DNA from: an uncultured Prosthecobacter sp.
Lineage (GTDB): Bacteria > Verrucomicrobiota > Verrucomicrobiia > Verrucomicrobiales > Verrucomicrobiaceae
NCBI GenBank assembly: GCA_937941745.1
Contig: CALDGV010000374.1
Coordinates: 1-18,701, forward strand
Direction of reading: 5' to 3'
Length of the DNA: 18,701 nt
Shown here: positions 7,034 through 14,947 of the stretch, one piece after another
Layout: every line of letters starts with the position of its first letter
Position numbering within the stretch: the stretch's first letter is position 1
Position numbers and translations under genes: made by a program
The notes under the pieces: generated by a model
What the model saw: only the letters and a program-made list of their open reading frames with translations
The model's database searches: none
What the model was told of the DNA's origin: nothing

Positions 7034-8587
7034 ATGCGCAAGCATCTCCTCCTCTCCACCCTCGCAGCACTCGCCTTCTCGGCGCAGGCTGAAATCAAAC
7101 TCCCCGCCATCATCGGTGACAACATGGTGCTTCAGCAGAAGCAGACGAACCCCATCTGGGGCTGGGACACGCCTGGAACGAAGGTCACCGTCACTTTCGG
7201 CGGCCAGACCAAGACAGGTGAGGCCGGTGCCGATGGCAAATGGACGGTGAAGCTTGATCCCGTGCCTGCCAGCGCCAAGCCCGCCACGATGAACATCAAG
7301 GGCACAACCTCCAAGTCGCTGAAGAACATCCTCGTCGGCGAGGTGTGGATCTGCTCCGGCCAGAGCAACATGCAGTGGAGCGTGAACGCCTCCTATGACG
7401 CTGATCTGGAGATCGCCACGGCGAAGTTTCCGAACATCCGCCTCATCTCCGTGCCGCAGGTTGGCACCCAGGAGCCCCAGGACGACTTCAAAGGTGCCTG
7501 GGCGGAGTGCTCTCCGGCCAATGTCGGCAGCTTCAGTGCTGTCGGCTTTTTCTTTGGCCGCACGCTGCATCAGGTGCTCGACGTGCCTGTGGGCCTGATC
7601 AACAATGCCTGGGGTGGCAGTGCCGCCGAGGCCTGGGTGCGCCGCGATGTCCTGGCAAAAGATGCCCGCTTCAAAACCCTCATGGAGAGCTGGGCGGCCC
7701 GTGAAAAGGTGCTGAGCTCGGAAAAGGCCAAGCAGGACCATGAGAAGGCCCTCGCTGCCTGGAAGAAGCGCGCTGAGGACGCCAAAGCTGCAAAAAGGGA
7801 GTTCCGCGAGCGCGCCCCGCAGAGCCCGCAGCAGCAGCTCACCGGCAACAGCCGCCCCGGCAACATCTACAACGGCGTCCTCCGCCCCACCATCGGCTAC
7901 GGCATCAAGGGCGCCATCTGGTATCAGGGCGAAAGCAATGCCTCCCGCGCCTATGAGTATGGCTACCTTTTCCCTCTCATGATCACCCACTGGCGCGATG
8001 AGTGGAAGCAGGGCGACTTCCCCTTCTACTGGGTGCAGCTGGCCGATTTCAAGGCCGAGCAGCCTCTGCCAGGCGACAGCGACTGGGCCGAACTGCGTGA
8101 AAGCCAGACCAAGACCCAGAACGCCATCAAGAACGGCGGTCAGGCGGTCATCATCGACATCGGCGAAGGCCGCGACATCCACCCCCGCAACAAGCGCGAT
8201 GTGGCCGACCGCCTCGTGCGTCTCGCTCTCGCCAAGGACTACGGCATGAAGATCCCCTATCGCAGCCCCGAGTACAAGAACGTCGAAATCCAGGGCAACA
8301 AGGCCATCGTCACCCTCGACACCTTTGGCAGCAGTCTTTACACCTTCGATGTGCAGGAAGTGAAGGGCCTCGCCGTCTGCGGTGAAGACAAGAAATGGGT
8401 CTGGGCCACCGGCAAGCTCGTCGGTGCCGACAAGATCGAAGTCAGCGCCCCCGGCGTCGCCAAGCCCGTCGCCGTCCGCTATGCCTGGAGTGACAATCCG
8501 GTGTGCAATCTCTTCAGCAAGGAAGGCCTGCCCGTCACGCCCTTCCGTACGGACAGCTTCGACATGATCACGAAGCCGAAGATGTAA
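7034..8587 (+). CDS. Secreted SASA-family esterase (sialate O-acetylesterase-like)
   Basis: An exported SGNH-type esterase expected to remove O-acetyl groups from sugars such as sialic acid or hemicellulose. ATG 7034 is chosen because it gives a perfect signal peptide (MRKHLLLSTLAALAFSAQA, cleaved at about residue 19); the frame is open further upstream but that part has no such signal. A small beta domain (about 20-100) precedes the catalytic core. Block I GQSNM holds Ser111, NNAWGGSAAEAW is the second block (191-201), WYQGESN is the third (297-302), and D381/H383 in GRDIHP complete the triad. A Lys/Glu/Ala-rich helical insertion spans about 215-262. It has 517 residues and ends with its own terminator. 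The family is abundant in Verrucomicrobiota and Planctomycetota. Substrate not established. Confidence 0.92.
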   Translation: MRKHLLLSTLAALAFSAQAEIKLPAIIGDNMVLQQKQTNPIWGWDTPGTKVTVTFGGQTKTGEAGADGKWTVKLDPVPASAKPATMNIKGTTSKSLKNILVGEVWICSGQSNMQWSVNASYDADLEIATAKFPNIRLISVPQVGTQEPQDDFKGAWAECSPANVGSFSAVGFFFGRTLHQVLDVPVGLINNAWGGSAAEAWVRRDVLAKDARFKTLMESWAAREKVLSSEKAKQDHEKALAAWKKRAEDAKAAKREFRERAPQSPQQQLTGNSRPGNIYNGVLRPTIGYGIKGAIWYQGESNASRAYEYGYLFPLMITHWRDEWKQGDFPFYWVQLADFKAEQPLPGDSDWAELRESQTKTQNAIKNGGQAVIIDIGEGRDIHPRNKRDVADRLVRLALAKDYGMKIPYRSPEYKNVEIQGNKAIVTLDTFGSSLYTFDVQEVKGLAVCGEDKKWVWATGKLVGADKIEVSAPGVAKPVAVRYAWSDNPVCNLFSKEGLPVTPFRTDSFDMITKPKM

Positions 8588-8614
8588 TTCATCCGCACCA
8601 GAACCTTCCTTCAG

Positions 8615-8649
8615 CCCGCCGGCGGTCTTGCCACCCCGGCGGGTTTTTT
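8615..8649 (+). terminator. Rho-independent terminator after the SASA esterase
   Basis: CCCGCCGG (8615-8622) pairs perfectly with CCGGCGGG (8636-8643) and is followed by six T (8644-8649). The stop codon lies 28 bases upstream. A textbook intrinsic terminator. Confidence 0.93.
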
Positions 8650-8690
8650 CTTGCCAGCCCGGCAGGGAGTCAGGCTTTAATGCGTCCGTC

Positions 8691-9104
8691 ATGAAACGTC
8701 TGCTCTTTCTAGCTCCCGCCCTTCTGCTGATGCTTTCCGCCTGTTCCAGCACGTCTTCTTCGACAGCTGAAACGACGCAGACTTCACCCGCCGAGACGGC
8801 TCCTGCTCCTGAAGAGGAAGCTGCCCCGGAGGAGGGATCCAGTCCGCCGAGGATCGGCATGACCCGGGAGCAGGTCCGGGCTCGTTATGGCCGCCCGGTC
8901 AATGTCTCCACGAACTCCCGGGGCGAGGTCTGGACCTATGTCTTCAACAATTTCGACGGCCGTGCCTTCATCCCCTACTACGGTGCTTTTGTTCAGGCCA
9001 CGAAGCAGCGCTACAGCGGTGTCATCCACTTTGATTCGGCGGGCCGCGTGCGGGATTACAACTGGAACCAGAGCAATCCCCTCGGAGCCAGCATCTGGCG
9101 CTGA
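8691..9104 (+). CDS. SmpA/OmlA (BamE)-like lipoprotein
   Basis: A small envelope lipoprotein of 137 residues. ATG 8691 is chosen because it gives a compact lipoprotein signal peptide with lipobox LSAC (Cys18). A Thr/Ser/Pro/Glu-rich linker (19-53) leads to a SmpA/OmlA-type domain. Its recognisable start is IGMTREQVRARYGRP (55-69), followed by an aromatic beta hairpin (EVWTYVF) and VIHFDSAGRVRDY. That fold is shared by the BAM-complex subunit BamE and by many stand-alone lipoproteins, so a BAM role is not claimed. It lies 41 bases after the upstream terminator and 76 bases before the symporter gene. Confidence 0.75.
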   Translation: MKRLLFLAPALLLMLSACSSTSSSTAETTQTSPAETAPAPEEEAAPEEGSSPPRIGMTREQVRARYGRPVNVSTNSRGEVWTYVFNNFDGRAFIPYYGAFVQATKQRYSGVIHFDSAGRVRDYNWNQSNPLGASIWR

Positions 9105-9180
9105 GACCGCATTCAGGTGATGCGCCTGCACGGATTCTGCTCTTGCCGGAATTCCCTCCTCCCGGCATAAACGGCGCCTC

Positions 9181-10524
9181 ATGTCCTCCAGCAAGACCTC
9201 CCACGGCCACCATTGGCCTATCGTCATCGCTCTGATCGCAGGCATCGCCGCCGGAGTGATCCTTCAGCCCTTCGCCGCACCTGCGGAAGGGCCGCCTGCC
9301 GAATGGACCGGCACCGTGCTGGAGGCCTGCCGCTTCGTCTCCGACCTCTTCCTGCGTGCGCTGAAGATGGTCATTGTGCCGCTTGTCGTTGCCAGCATCA
9401 TCAGCGGCATCGCCGGGCTGAAGTCGCTGGATGGTTTTGCCCGCATGGGCCTCAAGACCTGGGCCTACTATGTGATCGGTAGCCTTGTCGCCGTCTGTGT
9501 CGGGCTTTTCTTCGTGAACCTTGTCCAGCCAGGCCTCACGAATGGCGCGCCCAATCCGACGCTGAAGGCGGCCATGGAATCCGCCCTCAACAGCCAGGGG
9601 GCCAATGAGGTCGGCGAGGCCATGAAGAACGCCAGCGGTGGTGCCGCCTCCCTGCTCGACATTGTCCGCCGCGCCATCCCGACCAATGTCATCGAGGCCT
9701 GCGCCCAGGGTGATCTGCTCGCCATCATCGTCTTCAGCATCCTCTTCGCCGTGGCCATGGTTCTCGTGCCGAACGGCCCGCCCAAAGCCCTGCAGGACAC
9801 CTTCAACCAGCTCACCGATGTGATGACCCTCATCACCACCTGGGTGATGAAGTTCACCCCCTATGCAGTCTTCTGCCTCATTGTGCCCGCCATCGCCACC
9901 GTGGGTGTCAGCGTGCTGCAAAACCTTGTGCCCTATGTCCTCACCGTCGTCGGTGCACTGGCCTTCCACACCCTCGTCATCCTGCCGCTTGTCTTGAAGG
10001 TCTTCGGCGGCATCTCCCCGTGGCGGCACTTCAGAAACATGCGGGATTCCCTGCTGATGTCGTTCTCCACCGCCTCCTCCACGGCCACCATCCCTGTGAC
10101 TATGCGCTGCATCCAGCAGGAGTCGAAGGTCAGCGAGCGTGTGGCCAGCTTCGTCATCCCGCTGGGTGCCACGGTGAACATGAACGGCACCGCGCTCTAC
10201 GAATGCGTGGTCGTCGTCTTTGCCGCCCAGGTGCTTGGCATCGACCTGCCGGTCTCCCAGCAGTTCATCGTCGTCCTGCTCGCGCTCGTCTCCAGCATCG
10301 GCGTTGCGGGCATCCCGGCGGCCAGCCTGGTCGCCATCATCATCATCATGCAGAACGCCGGTTTCAGCGAGGATGCCATCAAGGCCTCCCTGGGGCTCAT
10401 TTTGACCATCGACCGCCCGCTCGACATGGCCCGCACTACCGTGAACGTCTTCGGTGACACCGTTGGAGCTGTCGTCATTGCGAAAAGCGAGGGAGAGAAA
10501 ATCGATGGCATGGAGGGAGCGTGA
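9181..10524 (+). CDS. Dicarboxylate/acidic amino acid:cation symporter (DAACS/SLC1 family)
   Basis: An inner-membrane secondary transporter importing glutamate, aspartate or C4-dicarboxylates with sodium or protons. The 447 residues show the GltPh/DctA layout: hydrophobic helices from residue 12, HP1 with STASSTATIPVT (296-307), TM7 with NMNGTALYE (333-341), HP2 with IGVAGIPAAS (373-382), and TM8 with DRPLDMARTTVNVFGD (411-426). R418 matches the Arg that binds the side-chain carboxylate (R397 of GltPh), which favours an acidic substrate. D415 matches D394, the amino-group ligand. In the NMDGT motif the Asp is Asn335, a change at a cation-site residue. The glycosyltransferase gene begins 12 bases downstream and may be cotranscribed, though the functions are unrelated. 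Confidence 0.95.
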   Translation: MSSSKTSHGHHWPIVIALIAGIAAGVILQPFAAPAEGPPAEWTGTVLEACRFVSDLFLRALKMVIVPLVVASIISGIAGLKSLDGFARMGLKTWAYYVIGSLVAVCVGLFFVNLVQPGLTNGAPNPTLKAAMESALNSQGANEVGEAMKNASGGAASLLDIVRRAIPTNVIEACAQGDLLAIIVFSILFAVAMVLVPNGPPKALQDTFNQLTDVMTLITTWVMKFTPYAVFCLIVPAIATVGVSVLQNLVPYVLTVVGALAFHTLVILPLVLKVFGGISPWRHFRNMRDSLLMSFSTASSTATIPVTMRCIQQESKVSERVASFVIPLGATVNMNGTALYECVVVVFAAQVLGIDLPVSQQFIVVLLALVSSIGVAGIPAASLVAIIIIMQNAGFSEDAIKASLGLILTIDRPLDMARTTVNVFGDTVGAVVIAKSEGEKIDGMEGA

Positions 10525-10536
10525 TTTCCGGACTTC

Positions 10537-11715
10537 ATGCGCGTCCTCATCCTCGTTGAAAACCTGCCCGTGCCGCTGGACCGGCGTGTCTGGCAGGAGG
10601 CCTGCGCCTTGCGGGATGCCGGGCATGAGGTGACGGTCATATGCCCGCAGATGCGTGGCTTCACACAGGCCGAGGAGGTGCTGGAGGGCATCCAGATCTA
10701 CCGCCACTGGATCAGCGATGAAGCCCGAGGCATCCGCGGCTTCATCCTGGAGTATGCCACCGCGTTATGGGGTGAGCTGGGCTGTGCCTTGAAGGCTTGG
10801 CGGCGCACCGGCTTCGACGTCATCCACCTCTGCAATCCGCCAGATCTGCTGTTTCTGGTGGCGCTTCCGTTCAAGCTGCTGGCAGGGGTGAAGGTCATTT
10901 TTGACGTGCATGACCTCTGGCCGGAGATGTTTGAGGCCAAGTTTGGCCGGCGCGGCCTGCTTTATTGGGCCGTGCGGGCCGCTGAACGCTGCACCCTGGC
11001 GCTCGCGGATGCCGTGATGGCGACCAATCAGAGCGTGCTGGCTGCCGTGAAACAGCGCGGCCACAAGAACGACGATGAAGTCTTCATCGTGCGCACGGCC
11101 CCCAGCCGGCTGGATACCTCGACACCTCCCGAACCGGCTTTGAAGAAGGGCAGAAAATACCTCGTCGGCTACATCGGCGTCATGGGGAATGCGGACGGGG
11201 TGCATTACCTCATCGAAGCTGCGCGACACATCGTCCAGACTCGGGGCCGGAAAGACGTGCAGTTCCTGCTCATGGGCAGCGGCCCGGAGCACGCGGAGCT
11301 GCTGCGACTGCGCGATTCGCTCGGTCTTGCCGAGTTCATCGACATGCCAGGCCGAGTCTCCAACGAGTTTCTCTTCACCGGCCTGCAAACCATGGACCTC
11401 GGTGTCGCCTGCGATCCCATCAACGCCTACAACGACCACTGCACCATGAACAAGACGCTGGAGTACATGGCCTTCGGCAAGGCGCAGGTCATGTTTGGCA
11501 CTCGTGAGGGCCGTTTTTCCGCCGGAAAGGCCGCTCATTACGTCCAGGAAAACAGCGCCGAACAGCTCGGGGATGCCCTGTTGGAGCTTCTGGACGATCC
11601 CGCTCGCCGCGAGCAGATGGGTCGTCTCGGTTTTCAGCGCCTCACCACCGAACTGAGCTGGGAAAAAAGCGTCCAGGAACTGCTCAAGGCTTACGCCCGG
11701 GCTGCCATGCATTGA
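10537..11715 (+). CDS. GT4-type glycosyltransferase
   Basis: A cytoplasmic or membrane-associated sugar transferase with the GT-B fold, probably acting on surface polysaccharide or glycolipid. The N-terminal Rossmann half starts MRVLILVENLPVPLDRRVW, with RRVWQEA and GHEV typical of GT4 acceptor domains. HLCNPPDLLFL and FDVHDLWPEM mark the end of this half. The donor half starts at about residue 205 with YLVGYIGVMGNADGVHYLIEA. The nucleotide-sugar region is NDHCTMNKTLEYMAFGKAQVM, with the Glu of the EX7E-like motif near residue 310. It has 392 residues. Only 12 bases separate it from the symporter gene. Sugar and acceptor are unknown. It is more than 3 kb from the exopolysaccharide cluster and has the high GC of the core region. 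Confidence 0.9.
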   Translation: MRVLILVENLPVPLDRRVWQEACALRDAGHEVTVICPQMRGFTQAEEVLEGIQIYRHWISDEARGIRGFILEYATALWGELGCALKAWRRTGFDVIHLCNPPDLLFLVALPFKLLAGVKVIFDVHDLWPEMFEAKFGRRGLLYWAVRAAERCTLALADAVMATNQSVLAAVKQRGHKNDDEVFIVRTAPSRLDTSTPPEPALKKGRKYLVGYIGVMGNADGVHYLIEAARHIVQTRGRKDVQFLLMGSGPEHAELLRLRDSLGLAEFIDMPGRVSNEFLFTGLQTMDLGVACDPINAYNDHCTMNKTLEYMAFGKAQVMFGTREGRFSAGKAAHYVQENSAEQLGDALLELLDDPARREQMGRLGFQRLTTELSWEKSVQELLKAYARAAMH

Positions 11716-11833
11716 GGACAACCGCCAAGTCGGCACCTGCCCCCCTGCATCAGCTCTCCGGACCCCGATTCCCCGGTTGAACTGCCCTCCCCCCTGCGCT
11801 TCTCTCCGGCCTCATTTTCCCCCAAAAACACAC

Positions 11834-13210
11834 ATGAACTACGACCTCATCGTCATCGGCGGCGGGCCTGCGGGCTACGTCGGAGCCATCCGCGCAGCTC
11901 AACTTGGCAAAAAAGTGGCCTGCGTCGAAAACGACCGTGCTGGGGGCACCTGCCTGAACTGGGGCTGCATTCCCACCAAGGCCCTGCTGAAGAACGCCGA
12001 GCTTTACCACACTCTCACCCATCGTGCGGAGGAGTTTGGCCTGAAGATCAGCGGCCTGGAGTTCGACTGGAGCAAGGTCATCGGCCGTAGCCGTGGTGTG
12101 TCCGACAAGCTCAACAAGGGCATCGAGTTCCTCTTCAAGAAGAACAAGGTCGATTACATCAAGGGCACCGCCAGCATCCCTGCCGCAGGCAAGGTCGAAG
12201 TCACTGCTGCCGATGGCAGCAAGGCCACCCATGACGCCGCCAACATCCTCATCGCCACTGGAGCGAAGAGCCGTCCGATGCCCGGCTTCCCCTTCAACGG
12301 CACCACGGTCATCGGCAGCAAGGAGGCCCTGACCCTCGCCAAGCAGCCCAAGAGCGTCGTCATCATCGGCGCGGGTGCCATCGGTATTGAGTTCGCCTAC
12401 TTCTTCAACGCCTACGGCACCAAGGTGACCGTCGTCGAGATGCAGCCCAACATCCTCCCTGTGGAGGACACCGAGGTCAGCCAGCTTGTGGAAAAGAGCC
12501 TTTCCAAGGCCGGCATCCGCATCCTCACGAACACCAAGATCACCAGCACCTCCGAAGACGGCAAAAGCGTGAAAATCGGCGTTGAAGGCGCGGCGAATGA
12601 AACCCTCGAGGCCGAAGTCGCCCTTGTCGCCATCGGCGTCTCTCCCGTATTGCCCGGTGGCATGGAGCTGAAGCTCAGCGACCGTGGCTGGCTGGAGACC
12701 GACGCCCGTTATCAGACCTCCGTCAAAGGCATCTACGGTGCCGGCGACATCATCGGGCCGCCCTGGCTTGCCCACGTCGCCAGCTACGAGGCTGTGCAGG
12801 CTGTTGAAGGCATGTTCACCAAGCACACGCCGAAGAAAGTCGGTGTCTTCCCTGGCTGCACCTACTGCCATCCGCAGGTCGCCAGCATCGGCCTCACCGA
12901 GCGCGCCGCGAAGGAGAAGGGCCTCAAGTACAAAGTCGGCAAGTTCCCCTACCAGGCCAGCGGCAAAGCCTTGGCTGCAGGTGAGCCTGAGGGCTTCGTC
13001 AAAATCATCTACGGTGAGCCGCATGGCGAAATCATCGGCGCCCACATGGTCGGCAGTGAGTGCACCGAACTCGTTGCCGAGATTGGTCTTGCTATGAACC
13101 TGGAAGCCACCTGGGACGAGATCGAAGCCACCATCCACGCCCATCCGACCCTGTCCGAGATGGTCAAGGAAGCCACCGAAGTGGCCAAGGGGCATCCGAT
13201 CCACGTTTGA
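11834..13210 (+). CDS. lpdA: Dihydrolipoamide dehydrogenase (E3)
   Basis: FAD enzyme that reoxidises dihydrolipoamide with NAD+ in the pyruvate and 2-oxoglutarate dehydrogenase complexes and in glycine cleavage. ATG 11834 puts the FAD motif DLIVIGGGPAGY at residue 4, as in the family; the open frame upstream has no domain. The redox disulfide is C40-C45 in GGTCLNWGCIPTK. The NAD-binding motif is IIGAGAIGIEFA (near residue 175), and the second FAD motif is GIYGAGDI. The C-terminal HAHPTLSE supplies the H437/E442 dyad. All catalytic residues are present, and 458 residues is a normal length. No E1, E2 or lipoyl-protein gene is next to it, so it may serve several complexes. It ends in its own terminator. 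Confidence 0.96.
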   Translation: MNYDLIVIGGGPAGYVGAIRAAQLGKKVACVENDRAGGTCLNWGCIPTKALLKNAELYHTLTHRAEEFGLKISGLEFDWSKVIGRSRGVSDKLNKGIEFLFKKNKVDYIKGTASIPAAGKVEVTAADGSKATHDAANILIATGAKSRPMPGFPFNGTTVIGSKEALTLAKQPKSVVIIGAGAIGIEFAYFFNAYGTKVTVVEMQPNILPVEDTEVSQLVEKSLSKAGIRILTNTKITSTSEDGKSVKIGVEGAANETLEAEVALVAIGVSPVLPGGMELKLSDRGWLETDARYQTSVKGIYGAGDIIGPPWLAHVASYEAVQAVEGMFTKHTPKKVGVFPGCTYCHPQVASIGLTERAAKEKGLKYKVGKFPYQASGKALAAGEPEGFVKIIYGEPHGEIIGAHMVGSECTELVAEIGLAMNLEATWDEIEATIHAHPTLSEMVKEATEVAKGHPIHV

Positions 13211-13235
13211 GGAAGCAAACCTCTCCCAACGATTC

Positions 13236-13276
13236 AAGACAGCCGCAGGTCATGACTGGTCTGCGGCTGTTTTCTT
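13236..13276 (+). terminator. Rho-independent terminator after lpdA
   Basis: ACAGCCGCAG (13239-13248) pairs perfectly with CTGCGGCTGT (13261-13270) around a 12-base loop, and a TTTTC tail follows. Flanking A residues upstream can extend the stem. It begins 26 bases after the lpdA stop. Confidence 0.92.
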
Positions 13277-13435
13277 GAGGTGAGGCATGACCAAAAAGAG
13301 GCAGATCAAAATGCATTTCGAGAGCTCCGGTGCATTTCCTCCGCACAGCCGAACTCCAAAGGAATCAGAGGCAGAAGCAATTGCATGATCATGGATGGCA
13401 TGAACTGAGAAGTGGTGGTCCATCCAGTTCACCTC

Positions 13436-13816
13436 ATGAAGCCCATCTCCATCGCATCTTTTGTCATTCTGTTGCTCTGTTCCTGCTCAGGCACCCACTC
13501 AACAATCCGTGAGGGTTACGCTTATCAGATAACAGAGGATCAAGCTGCCGTTCTGGTGGACTCGGTGATACGATCCAATATCGCCAATGATCGAATGCTT
13601 CCAGGCAGCAAGTTGGTCGCTTCAGGCTACGACCGTTCTCTCACAGATACTCAAACCTACACGGCTACAGCCATAGCAGTTCCGCGTTTGTCCGCCTTTG
13701 GTTTCGAACTACATCATGAAGGAACCATGTTTAACGGACCCACGAAGGCCCAACGCATTTACAAGACGTTGAACGAGCGAGCCGCTCTGGTGGGGCCTCG
13801 AGTGTCCATCAAATGA
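13436..13816 (+). CDS. Small lipoprotein of unknown function
   Basis: Not recognised as a known family. ATG 13436 is preferred over the in-frame ATG 13412 because it begins a lipoprotein signal peptide directly (MKPISIASFVILLLCSC). The Cys at 17 would be lipidated and the box is LCSC, slightly unusual for its Cys at -2. The mature part (about 110 residues) has no membrane segment, shows mixed alpha/beta composition, and contains a Thr/Tyr-rich segment (SLTDTQTYTATAIAV, about 64-78). Codon use is less GC-rich than the genes to the left. It precedes the NlpC/P60-like gene on the same strand by 168 bases, so an envelope role is plausible but unproven. Confidence 0.7.
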   Translation: MKPISIASFVILLLCSCSGTHSTIREGYAYQITEDQAAVLVDSVIRSNIANDRMLPGSKLVASGYDRSLTDTQTYTATAIAVPRLSAFGFELHHEGTMFNGPTKAQRIYKTLNERAALVGPRVSIK

Positions 13817-13984
13817 ATGGAGCTGCCTCTTGGCTGTTGCCTTCATTGTCGAATCACAAGCTGTCTTCGGTGGGCTAAGTGCTCAACTGCCTTGGGGTTT
13901 TCTAGTCTGGGGATTTGGGCAAAGGGCGGTGGAGGGTCTTCTCTGGACAACTTGACCAGGAAGACTGACACTACCTTATCCACG

Positions 13985-14551
13985 ATGAAGCTCGAAGATC
14001 TTCCCCATCCCGAAGACGGCGCTGCCGATTTGGAGATTCCGGGGTATCCTCGAAGACGTTGGCTACGGCTGATCGGCATGTGCGCGGGCGCAGTCGGACT
14101 CGGAGGAGCGGCGAACTACTGGGTGTATCCACCGCCGATCCCGCCACTGATGTTTGACGGCCGCTTTGCCCATGCGCGGCCCGAGCACCCACCTGTCATT
14201 CATTCCCTGGTGCTGTACTGCAATCAGATCCAAGGGCAGCCCTACAAATGGGGCGGCGGGCACCGCTACCTTTATGACAATGGTTTTGACTGTTCGGGCT
14301 CGATCTCACACGTCCTCTTCCGGGCTGGGCTGCTGACGCAGCCTCTGAACTCCACGCATTTTGCCAATTATGGCCATCCAGGGCCTGGAAAGTATGTCTC
14401 CCTCTTTATCAGGCCTGGTCATCATGTGTTCATGTCCGTCTGTGGATTCCGTTTTGACACGACCGGCGGTCGAGAAGGGGAAGGGCCGGCTTGGCGTATT
14501 CGACCGCGGGATCCCAAAGGCTTCATCAACCGTCACCCTCCCGGGCTCTGA
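13985..14551 (+). CDS. NlpC/P60-type cysteine peptidase, membrane-anchored or Tat-exported
   Basis: Probably a cell-wall hydrolase cutting peptide bonds in peptidoglycan stems. ATG 13985 is chosen because the open frame upstream (from 13817) is Cys/Trp-rich with no domain. A hydrophobic segment LIGMCAGAVGLGGAANYWV (29-47) follows RRRWLRL (23-29), which resembles a twin-arginine signal. The core has PYKWGGGHRYLYDNGFDCSG (87-104) with Cys103 as nucleophile, RPGHHVFMSV with His146 or His147 as base, and a C-terminal GFINRHPPGL block seen in a branch of C40-like peptidases. It has 188 residues and no wall-binding domain. The assignment rests on motif spacing, so the superfamily is likely but the cleavage site is unknown. 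Confidence 0.8.
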   Translation: MKLEDLPHPEDGAADLEIPGYPRRRWLRLIGMCAGAVGLGGAANYWVYPPPIPPLMFDGRFAHARPEHPPVIHSLVLYCNQIQGQPYKWGGGHRYLYDNGFDCSGSISHVLFRAGLLTQPLNSTHFANYGHPGPGKYVSLFIRPGHHVFMSVCGFRFDTTGGREGEGPAWRIRPRDPKGFINRHPPGL

Positions 14552-14622
14552 GTAGATTCTGAAGGTCCACAAGGTGCACATTGAAGTGACCTGAACAGGT
14601 AAACTCCTAAACACAGATGTTT

Positions 14623-14694
14623 ATATCTGCCCTGCCAAGCCGGATGCCTTGATTCTTCTTAGTCTTAGTATCTCGCAAGTCGCTGGGCAGATAT
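14623..14694. repeat. Inverted repeat pair upstream of the sigma-54 promoter
   Basis: ATATCTGCCC (14623-14632) and GGGCAGATAT (14685-14694) are perfect reverse complements, 52 bases apart. They lie about 125-200 bases upstream of the -24/-12 element, the usual range for enhancer-binding-protein sites. The repeat is observed; the enhancer role is inference. Confidence 0.55.
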
Positions 14695-14819
14695 CTTTAC
14701 AGCTCTCCTTGCACCGATTTCTCGCCTTCAACTCCTCCAGAATAGCCTATTTTGAAGGATGCAGATCTTCAAAGTGGTCGAGATGAGTTAAAAAGCCTGC
14801 CTTCACACAATTGCTCGGG

Positions 14820-14835
14820 TGGCACACATGCTGCT
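14820..14835 (+). promoter_or_regulatory. Sigma-54 (RpoN) -24/-12 promoter
   Basis: TGGCACACATGCTGCT matches the consensus TGGCACRNNNNTTGCW at every defined position except one (C for T at position 12). The invariant GG and GC dinucleotides have the required 10-base spacing. It points at the exopolysaccharide cluster. Transcription would start near 14846, giving a leader of about 160 bases before the first gene at 15009. It would need an AAA+ enhancer-binding activator, not encoded in this window. Confidence 0.72.
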
Positions 14836-14947
14836 CAAATCTGCCGTTTTCCGAGGTATTGACAAAATTTAACATCAAAACGCAGCCTCAAAGTCGCGCC
14901 AGAAAAAACTTTTTGAAAAAAAAATGCCTAGACCAAATAACCCTTTA

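Noticed and set aside
6974..8860. A 628-codon open frame on the minus strand across the SASA esterase
   Set aside because: It is antisense to a gene with signal peptide and full catalytic motifs. Its His/Gly/Asp-rich composition is the usual shadow of GC-rich codons.
9144..9167. TGCCGG/CCGGCA hairpin before the symporter as a terminator
   Set aside because: The stem is followed by taaac with no T-run, so it is not a convincing intrinsic terminator.
9022..10707. A 561-codon minus-strand frame over the symporter
   Set aside because: It shows a low-complexity Asp/Gly/His pattern, no domain, and complete overlap with a well-supported transporter.
11750..13237. A 495-codon minus-strand frame over lpdA
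   Set aside because: It mirrors lpdA codon bias and has no recognisable motif.
13817..13984. N-terminal extension of the NlpC-type protein
   Set aside because: The residues are Cys/Trp-rich without a domain. The later ATG gives a sensible RR leader and membrane segment.
14859..14887. TTGACA as the -35 box of a sigma-70 promoter for the export cluster
   Set aside because: No -10-like hexamer occurs 16-18 bases downstream (the sequence there is gcagcc). The sigma-54 element nearby fits better.
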